The notes beneath the pieces are model-generated. The model searched no databases. It was given only the letters and a program-made list of their open reading frames with translations, and was not told where the DNA came from. Position numbers and translations under genes: made by a program. Shown here in pieces: positions 54,756 to 61,327 of a stretch of 64,000 bases of DNA. Source of the stretch: Agromyces sp. ISL-38 (GTDB lineage: Bacteria; Actinomycetota; Actinomycetes; Actinomycetales; Microbacteriaceae); contig NZ_JAGGPF010000011.1 in NCBI RefSeq assembly GCF_018613935.1, positions 62,001 to 126,000 on the forward strand, read 5' to 3'. Position 1 is the stretch's first letter. Every line of letters begins with the position of its first letter.

Positions 54756-57700
54756 TCAGCGATCGTCGTGGAGCAACTGCACCTCGGCGATGTTGACTCG
54801 CCCGCCGTGCTCGTCGAGCACGCGGAGCCGTTCGACGTGCGCCTCGGCCGGCAGCGGGAAGCTGTACCACTGATCGGCGGCGACGCCGGTGAAGGTGACG
54901 AGCGTCTGCCACGTCGCTCCGTCATCGTTCGAGCCCTGGAGCACGGTCCCGTTCGCACGCGGGAGCTGCGACGCTCGCGGCCGCATCCGCACGACGTCGA
55001 ACGTGAATGTCGTCTCGTCAGTCGGCACGACAGTCACCCAGCCGTTGGCCACGGTGGTGTCAGGGTAAGTCGTCAGGTCGCCGTCGAACATGCGCCATCC
55101 GTTGTCCTGCGTCGTTCCCGAAGTGCCCGGCCATGGCACCGTGGAGGCGTCGACCCACTCCCGCCGGATCTCGAGGGAGCTCACGTGGGTGTTCCAGAGC
55201 GCGAGCGACGATCCGTCGGTGGTCTCGATGACCGTCGCACCCTGGTCTCCGGCCGCGGTGCGATAGTCGGCCGCGAACACGAGGTTCCTCCCGTAGTCGA
55301 CGTCGTCGGGCAGCACGAGCTCGGCGGTCCACGTGAGCCCGTCGCTCGACGAGGCCGTGGCCGGGCGTCCCTCGATCGTCGCATCGACGCCGGCGAGCGG
55401 CTGGTCGGCGACCAGTGTCAGCGTGACCGTGTCGCCGTTCACCGCCTTCCCCGTCTCGGCGTTCGTCGACGTGAGCGCGGCTGAAGCGATCGCGTCGACC
55501 ATCTCGTGGCGTTCGCCGTGGAGGCGGATCTCGCTGAACGACGAGATCCCGGGATACACGGGGTCGGTCGGCACCCCCGGGTGGTCGACCTGCACCTTGA
55601 GGTACCGCCAGGTCGAGTCCTGCAGCTCGGCGATGACCGGGATCGTCTCGATCGCGAAGTTCTGCGCGGTCGTGTCGGTGGTCTCCCGCGACGTCAGCAG
55701 GGTCCAGGTGCGGCCGTCGTTGGAACCGTAGACGTTGGCGCCCTGCGAGCGGTTGGCGAAGTTGTACCGTGCCTGGAGTCCGATCGCGTCAGCCGACACC
55801 CGGAACCCGGCGCCGAAGTCGAACGTGAAGGGTGCACGCAGGTCGCCGGTCGTCGTGTTGAAGTCGCCGTCGACGAGGTTCGAGACGTTGGCCGCCGACA
55901 GGGTCGAGGTGACGAGTCCGCGATAGTCGAACGAGCCATCGTCGGCCAGGCGCGGGGTGAGCAGTTGCAGCGCAGCCACGGCCTCCTGCAGCGCAGCGAG
56001 TCCGGTGAGGAAGGTCCCGTCGTCTGCGGTGTCAACGGATGCCTCTGCGCTCGCGCGCACCTGCTGGAACTCGGCGAGCGAATCCGACACGTATCGCTCA
56101 CCGGGATCGAATCCGGCGAGGGCCGCCTCGAGCGCCGCCTGCCGGGTGGCGGCGACCTCGACCTCGACCTCGAGCGTGCTGGTGACCTCGCCGTTCGACG
56201 CCGCGAGCGTGAACCGGTGGTTGCCGACCTGCTTCTTGGAGGGCGTCCAGGTCAGGCGACCGGATGCGGCATCCACGCTCCCCCCTTCAGGAAGCCCGAA
56301 TGCCTCGTACTCGAGCGTCGCGCCCTTCGGATCCGTCGCAGCGAGATCACGAGCGGATTCGGCGCCCGCGACACCGATGAGCCTGGTCGCCGAGCCCTGT
56401 GGGAACGCCGGGATGTCGAGCTTGGTCTTCGCCTCGAGCTCGACGTGGTCGAGGTCGACGTTGACTTTGCCGGATCCCTTCGCCGTGTAGTACGCCAGGT
56501 TGTCGCCCAACGTGCTGCCGGGCAGCACCTTCGTGTCGACGTCGTAGGTGATGTAGCGCCACTCGCCATGCGTGTCGGGCAGCGGCAGTGAGTGATACGG
56601 CGCGAGCTCAGGGCGCTTGCGGATCTCGAGCGTCGCGGGCCCGTCGGTGCGGACCCTCACGCCGACCGGGCTGTAGCCGGTGCGGCCGACGTACATGAGC
56701 GTGCGCACGGCGACTGTGCTTCCGGCCTTCGAGGCCTTCAACCGCGCGAACGTGGTGTCGCCGTCGGTGAGCACCTTCGTGGTGCCGTCGATGTGCACGC
56801 CGCGCTGCTCGAGTTGCACCTTCGGGTCAGTCGGAGCCGGCGGCGTCGTGCCGGCGATCTCCTCGGGCAGGGAGAGCCAGTAGTCGGGCGCGTAGTCGGG
56901 GTTCGGATCCCAGAAGTTGTACAGGCTGGCACCCCAGTAGAAGATCGGGCCGTCGGCCTGCTTATGCCACTGTTCGAGGTTCGGTGCCTCCTTCTCGAGG
57001 TCGCGCCCGAGGTCGTAGCGGTAGACGTGGTACATCTCATCGATCGAGTTGAACAGCCGGCCGCGGTATGCCTCCGAGAGCACGCCCGCGCCGCCCGTCG
57101 TATCGATCCACGGGATCTCGTGTCCGAGCATGTACCCGACGAACGCATTCGCGCCGTCGAGGAGCCGGTCGCCCAGGAACGCATACGGCGACACCGCGTC
57201 ATCCGCTGTGGAGCGGGTACCGGTGACCGGATCGACCTTGGTGCCCTGCACCGTGAGGATGCGCGCCATGACGCCGAGCGTGTTGACGTCGTCCCAGCCG
57301 TGTGCCTGGTCGCGCCCCATCTCCTGGTGCTGGACGAAGCTGTACCCGTACGGATTCAGCGGATCGTGCTTGTCGATGAGCGGATAGATCGCGGCGATCG
57401 CGCCGTTCTGCTCGGGCCGCGTCGTCGTCGAGTTGACGGTGAACCATTCGACGCCCTCGTCGTAGCGTTCCCGGTTGTCGGTGAAGATGTACCCCGACAT
57501 GGCTCCGATGAGCGGGTAGATGTGCTGGTTGAGGTACCGCCAGTTCGTGTGCAGGAAGGTCTCGGTCATCGGCACGATGAGGTTGTCGGTCAGCTTCGCG
57601 GTGTCCGAATCGTGCCAGGCGAGGTCGTATGCCGTGTAGCCGTCGGCGACGGTCGAGTAGCGGAAGATCTCGGCGGCCATGAGGAGCCGCTGCAGCGGCA

Positions 57701-58226
57701 CGCCCGAGTGGATGTGGGCGTCGGGGTAGTACGCGTAGGCGGCGGGATCCATGTTCGACCAGATCCGGATGATGCGCATGCCGTTCTCGCGATGCACCGG
57801 GTCGCCCGTGATCACGTAGAGCACCGCTTGCGTGTATGCGCCCCACGCGTCCTGGATCAGCCTCGACTGCACCGCCTGCGAGTTGAAGGCCGTCCCCGCG
57901 GGCTGGTCGAGCACCGCGGACTGGTTCGCCGAACGCAGGGTCGTCGACGCGTACTTCGTCGCGACCATCGCGCCGTAGTACGTCGCCCAGGGCTCGGCGC
58001 CCTCCTGCACGTGCTCGCGTGCCCGGAGGAGGTTCTCGGCGCTCACCCCGATTCCTGGGTGCGTGAAGCCGTCGTCGCTCGTGCTCTCGTCGAACGACAC
58101 CTCCACGTGCTTCGGCGGTTCATCGGCGGCCAGCGCGGGCACCGGGGTCGCCACCAGCGCGAACGCGGCCGCGATCGCCGCGAGGCTCAGCCGCCTCCGC
58201 CGGATCCACTCGAACGGACGTTGCAT
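54756..58226 (-). CDS. Large secreted multidomain protein with alginate-lyase-like domain
   Basis: A 1,156-residue exported protein. The N-terminus has RRRR, a hydrophobic core and the signal cleavage site PALA-AD. Residues about 40-470 look like an (alpha/alpha)n lyase of the alginate lyase type, with HIHSGVPLQRLLMAAEIF, NWRYLNQHIYPLIGAMSGYI and FVQHQEMGRDQAHGWDDVN. Later parts contain a cadherin/He_PIG-like module (LEYEAFGLPEGGSVDAASGR, then LTWTPSKKQ), a helical FIVAR-like stretch and two F5/8-type carbohydrate-binding-like regions. It should cut an acidic plant or algal polysaccharide outside the cell; the substrate is undetermined. The ATG at 58226 follows GAAGGAG; GTG 58229 is possible. 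No cell-wall anchor is seen. Confidence 0.85.
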   Translation of the reverse strand: MQRPFEWIRRRRLSLAAIAAAFALVATPVPALAADEPPKHVEVSFDESTSDDGFTHPGIGVSAENLLRAREHVQEGAEPWATYYGAMVATKYASTTLRSANQSAVLDQPAGTAFNSQAVQSRLIQDAWGAYTQAVLYVITGDPVHRENGMRIIRIWSNMDPAAYAYYPDAHIHSGVPLQRLLMAAEIFRYSTVADGYTAYDLAWHDSDTAKLTDNLIVPMTETFLHTNWRYLNQHIYPLIGAMSGYIFTDNRERYDEGVEWFTVNSTTTRPEQNGAIAAIYPLIDKHDPLNPYGYSFVQHQEMGRDQAHGWDDVNTLGVMARILTVQGTKVDPVTGTRSTADDAVSPYAFLGDRLLDGANAFVGYMLGHEIPWIDTTGGAGVLSEAYRGRLFNSIDEMYHVYRYDLGRDLEKEAPNLEQWHKQADGPIFYWGASLYNFWDPNPDYAPDYWLSLPEEIAGTTPPAPTDPKVQLEQRGVHIDGTTKVLTDGDTTFARLKASKAGSTVAVRTLMYVGRTGYSPVGVRVRTDGPATLEIRKRPELAPYHSLPLPDTHGEWRYITYDVDTKVLPGSTLGDNLAYYTAKGSGKVNVDLDHVELEAKTKLDIPAFPQGSATRLIGVAGAESARDLAATDPKGATLEYEAFGLPEGGSVDAASGRLTWTPSKKQVGNHRFTLAASNGEVTSTLEVEVEVAATRQAALEAALAGFDPGERYVSDSLAEFQQVRASAEASVDTADDGTFLTGLAALQEAVAALQLLTPRLADDGSFDYRGLVTSTLSAANVSNLVDGDFNTTTGDLRAPFTFDFGAGFRVSADAIGLQARYNFANRSQGANVYGSNDGRTWTLLTSRETTDTTAQNFAIETIPVIAELQDSTWRYLKVQVDHPGVPTDPVYPGISSFSEIRLHGERHEMVDAIASAALTSTNAETGKAVNGDTVTLTLVADQPLAGVDATIEGRPATASSSDGLTWTAELVLPDDVDYGRNLVFAADYRTAAGDQGATVIETTDGSSLALWNTHVSSLEIRREWVDASTVPWPGTSGTTQDNGWRMFDGDLTTYPDTTVANGWVTVVPTDETTFTFDVVRMRPRASQLPRANGTVLQGSNDDGATWQTLVTFTGVAADQWYSFPLPAEAHVERLRVLDEHGGRVNIAEVQLLHDDR

Positions 58227-58285
58227 CACGGGACTCCTTCGTCGTTCGGATGGGATACACGACTCGCCGCTGGGGCAAGGTTGGT

Positions 58286-58301
58286 TGGATAGCGTTGTCC
58301 A
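58286..58301. promoter_or_regulatory. Candidate LacI-type operator before the secreted lyase
   Basis: TGGATAGCGTTGTCCA is an imperfect palindrome centred on CG (six of eight pairs match), 60 bases before the lyase start. It differs from the AATCGATT sites, so a regulator outside this window is likely. Confidence 0.45.
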
Positions 58302-58649
58302 CTATGGAGCGAAGCGAGCCGGGCTGTCAAGCATTGCGAGCGGCGGCTTGGTAATCGATATCCGCGCGAACGCGAGCCCCTATGCGACTCCGATCAACTC
58401 GCGAGGCATCTGCACCGAATATCCCGGCCGAGTACCGACCGATGCATGGGACCTTGGGACGCGATATGTCAACGCCCGCGACGCCCGCGAGCGCGCCCAG
58501 CACGGACGGCACTACACGCCACGAGAACGACGCGGATGAGCGCCTCCCACTCACTCTCACGCCGTGAGTGTCCGGCACAAGTCGCGTCTCCAGTCAGGCG
58601 AGCAACATGGCATGCACTGCCACGACGACGACGCGATCCACGTGGCGGA
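58302..58649. other. Intergenic region, no confident gene
   Basis: About 350 bases lie between the lyase promoter and the orphan gene at 58650. Plus-strand frames such as the one ending at 58540 (reading GLVIDIRANASPYATP and later YVNARDARERAQHG) have coding-like codon use but no start or known family. They may be relics or chance. Confidence 0.4.
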
Positions 58650-59021
58650 TTATTCGACCAATTCCAAGGTTGGCTCCTGCGAGTGAACCTCAAGTCGTCC
58701 GAAATCCCCAGCAATTACGTATGCTCCGTCGCTCACTTCGAACACGTCGAACGAGCCGAAGTCTGACTCTCCCATAGCGTCCACGGCGGGTAGCGCAGGC
58801 GGTTCCGTCCAGGACAAGGCTCTAATCTTCTCGAAGAGGATCCGCCCGCGGCGGTAACAGTACTGCTCACCTTCTACAGGTGGCTGATAAGAGGGATGAG
58901 TCTCGCGCAGAACAACGTCCACCGTGAAAGTAAGACTGTCCACCTCTTGCGCTATTCCGAGCACCCAGCTGTCCTCGAGGTAGACATCCTCGAATCCCGG
59001 GAGAGTCCAGTAGCTGCGCAT
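58650..59021 (-). CDS. Orphan small protein, possible immunity protein
   Basis: A 123-residue acidic soluble protein that I recognise only as a conserved hypothetical type: MRSYWTLPGFEDVYLEDSWV, VVLRETHPSYQPPVEGEQY, then YVIAGDFGRLEV. It has no signal peptide or membrane segment. G+C at third positions is lower than in the sugar loci, as in the whole 58.3-61.4 kb stretch. Its place at the end of an RHS toxin/immunity tail suggests an immunity protein whose toxin has been lost; this is inference. Confidence 0.7.
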   Translation of the reverse strand: MRSYWTLPGFEDVYLEDSWVLGIAQEVDSLTFTVDVVLRETHPSYQPPVEGEQYCYRRGRILFEKIRALSWTEPPALPAVDAMGESDFGSFDVFEVSDGAYVIAGDFGRLEVHSQEPTLELVE

Positions 59022-59349
59022 GTGATCACCAGTCCCACTCGATTGGCGTGTGATTGCCGGGGCTGCGACACCGAGCCCGACTCACTCCGCAGTCGCACAT
59101 TTCGCCCGATGGTGAAGACCCGTCGATCGGAGCGATTCCCACTCGTGGCATGAGATGCCGTCTCACCGCGACCACGGTGCCGACGTCCGCGACCACGTAG
59201 GCCTCGACCTCGGCAGCAATCATCCGCTCCTGCTCACCGACGGCATTGCGACATCACTAGGCCGTGTTGCTAAACACGGTTTGAGGGCTGGCGGGCGAGT
59301 TCTTGATGGGTGTCGCGTGATGTGATTTCGGGTACGGAGCGGACCGACG
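59022..59349. other. Gap with hairpin and possible toxin fragment
   Basis: This stretch holds a perfect 7-base-arm hairpin, CCGTGTT-GCTA-AACACGG, at 59262-59279. It also holds a short minus-strand frame (59026-59223, EVEAYVVADVGTVVAVRRHL) that may be a fragment of an RHS-associated module. No complete gene is visible. Confidence 0.45.
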
Positions 59350-59729
59350 CTACACACCCGTTGACTCTGCTTCCGCGATCTGCTGAGCAAAGATCGCGAC
59401 AGCGTCGGGATTCTCGCCCACGAGAGCCGAGAAGTGGTCCGGGTCATCGACAAGTTCTCGGTACCCCCACAGTCCCCTGGCAACAGGTCACCCGCGACCA
59501 CCCAACGGCCCAGCTCGGGGACCCAGAACGGGTGCCCGTCCGTCGCGACCACCGCACCTGCGTCGTCCCCGCCCTGACCAGCGATCGTGATCGTCGTGAG
59601 GTCCTTCTCCCCATCACCGGTGATCAACGCCGTCACCGGCCGCGGTCCGCTCTCCCCGGTCTCGGGATCGGTCGCGAGGACCTGAGCCCGCGGTCCACAC
59701 TGCGCGCATTGGACTTGACGAGTCACCAC
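59350..59729 (-). pseudogene. Hint-domain polymorphic toxin relic, truncated and frameshifted
   Basis: The first 90 codons translate to a Hint (hedgehog/intein) module of the type found before toxins in RHS proteins: QVLATDPETGESGPRPVTAL, then ATDGHPFWVPELGRWVVAGD. The block A Cys and the preceding core are missing. Near 59480 the coding sense moves to another frame, which reads GYRELVDDPDHFSALVGENP, then DAVAIFAQQIAEAESTGV and stops at 59350. It is probably a silent cassette left by replacement of the RHS C-terminal end. Confidence 0.7.
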
Positions 59730-59742
59730 GGCCGGTACTCGC

Positions 59743-60336
59743 TTAGCAGGGCGCTACCGGCTCGAGAATCGTTGTCAGCAGCTCGAGGCGGGTTCGATCT
59801 ACCGCGCGATCTTCGAGCATCGTGATCGCAGCCTCAACGGCTTCCACGGCTGCAGCCAGCTCGGCGTCGTCGAGCGCCGCTCGCTCCGCGTCGGCCTGTC
59901 GTTCGCTGCCGACGTCAGAGAGGCCGAACAGTCGGGCAGATACTGCTTGGAACATTGGCTCAAGTAGGTACCAGGCGGAGTCCGACGGGTCGAATTCGCC
60001 GAGCGCGCTACGCAGTGCGGTGTCGACGCAGATCCAGCAGTCTTGGGCAGCGGTGAACATCTCTGCGTCGGTCGGCTCAGACGGAGTTTCAGCCTCAACA
60101 GCCTCAAGCGCACCCGGATCAACCGTCGCCGTGCTATCAACAGCAAACTGCACCGCAAGGTCAATTGCTTGATCGAGGACAGCAGTAGCCGGAACCCGTC
60201 CTACCGCCTGGCACCAGGAAATGTAGCTGCTGATGAGTGCTCACCCGGCAGCGGCGTACAACCCGACTTGGGCAGGCAACGTCAATAGACGGATTCGGTC
60301 TGCGATATGTTCAGCGACCTGCTCAAAGGGACTCAT
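59743..60336 (-). pseudogene. Immunity-like gene interrupted by one in-frame TGA
   Basis: From ATG 60336 the frame reads MSPFEQVAEHIADRIRLLTL, then PAQVGLYAAAG, a TGA at codon 32 (60241-60243), and continues in the same frame with ALISSYISWCQAVGRVPATA through FTAAQDCWICVDTALRSALG to a final stop at 59743. The intact protein would have about 197 residues. Its layout (a short Cys-Pro-rich middle, then an Ala-rich helical end) loosely recalls DUF416. Translation might restart at GTG 60153, giving 136 residues. It lies between the Hint relic and the RHS immunity gene. Confidence 0.7.
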
Positions 60337-60646
60337 TCGACTAGAACACCTCGCTCGAGAAGCTGAAGGGCACAGTTAATGATTCAACTTGTTTTCGTGA
60401 GTGCCGCGCCGACCGCAGTGCTCGCTCGCCGCACGATTGGAGCTTGTCCACGCTGGGTCGATCAGGCGCATCCGCGCGCATGTCGAATCACCTCGTCCGG
60501 CGAGCACCGGAGGAGATCCCGTCCCACTGAGCCTCGGTCAAGACGGCATCGCGAGCCCTCGAAGATTGGCCCGCGATCCTTGTCGCGGGACCGAGAACAC
60601 CCCTAGTCAGCTTGTCGGAAGACGAGCCTGCCACCCGGACGGCCGA
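60337..60646. other. Gap in the toxin tail, possible toxin remnant
   Basis: About 310 bases without a confident gene. A minus-strand open stretch near 60520-60650 reads VAGSSSDKLTRGVLGP and later DAVLTEAQWDGISSGARR before a TGA. It has coding-like codon use but no known family, and may be the end of a lost toxin cassette. Plus-strand frames here look like shadows. Confidence 0.4.
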
Positions 60647-61327
60647 TTAGACCTTCGCCTGAGCGTAGCCCGATTCTCGCAAGACGCTATCTAGCGCATC
60701 ACGCAAGGCATGGCGCCCAATGATCCCGCCGTTGGACCAGAATGGGGCCGCTGGTCCGCCCACCTCGAGCGCAATCGGAATCTCAGCGAATGCATATTCA
60801 GTCGTGATCACCAAGCTCACGGCAGGGCCGAACTGCTTCAGCGCTGTCACGACGACTTCGCGACGCGGCCAGCTGCCGATCACGCGGCCCGAGTAGTGGA
60901 AAAGGACGATCGATGACTCCGTGATGACGAGGAACTGTCGCGAAAACGGCGTAGCGCCGACGACAAAGAGGCGGATCCCAAGGCGCGATGCCATGCTTCC
61001 GAAGCGCCGGTACATGACCGGAACAACCCACAAGAAGATTACGAAAACCCCGAAGCTTCCGGCCAGGACAATTGCCGGCATCGGGACCCCGGCGAAGGAG
61101 GCGACGTTACCATCCGAGGAAACCAGCATGACTGTGATGGTGATAAAGAGAACGCAGAACATCGACCAGAGCACGGCTGAAACAGTTGATGAGCGTACAC
61201 GCCCAGGGCGAAACAGGCGCTCCGGTCCAACCTCATAGCGCGCTGCCACGACTACTTCGCCGCTGCCAGATCCACGGATGAGGTCGCGAAGTACAGCTTC
61301 GTTCAACACGTTTCGCCTATCCGACAT
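60647..61327 (-). CDS. Two-helix membrane protein, probable immunity protein of the RHS toxin
   Basis: A 226-residue protein. After a soluble N-terminus there are two membrane segments (AVLWSMFCVLFITITVMLVS and IVLAGSFGVFVIFLWVVPVM), followed by a cytoplasmic-type domain with FLVITESSIVLFHYSGRVIG that resembles PH-like folds. I do not recognise a family. The ATG at 61327 follows GGAGGCGGAG and lies inside the end of the RHS gene (25-base overlap), the standard arrangement for immunity genes. A membrane immunity protein suggests a toxin acting at the membrane (inference). Confidence 0.75.
   Translation of the reverse strand: MSDRRNVLNEAVLRDLIRGSGSGEVVVAARYEVGPERLFRPGRVRSSTVSAVLWSMFCVLFITITVMLVSSDGNVASFAGVPMPAIVLAGSFGVFVIFLWVVPVMYRRFGSMASRLGIRLFVVGATPFSRQFLVITESSIVLFHYSGRVIGSWPRREVVVTALKQFGPAVSLVITTEYAFAEIPIALEVGGPAAPFWSNGGIIGRHALRDALDSVLRESGYAQAKV

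Noticed and set aside
56592..58292. A 566-codon plus-strand open frame opposite the lyase gene
   Set aside because: Shadow of the secreted lyase frame; Val/Arg/His-rich without motifs.
58302..58540. Plus-strand frame reading GLVIDIRANASPYATP onward
   Set aside because: Codon use is fairly coding-like, but there is no start codon, ribosome site or family resemblance, so it is not listed as a gene.
60241..60243. Selenocysteine or programmed read-through at the TGA
   Set aside because: No SECIS-like structure or selenoprotein family is recognisable; a simple nonsense mutation among relics is more likely.
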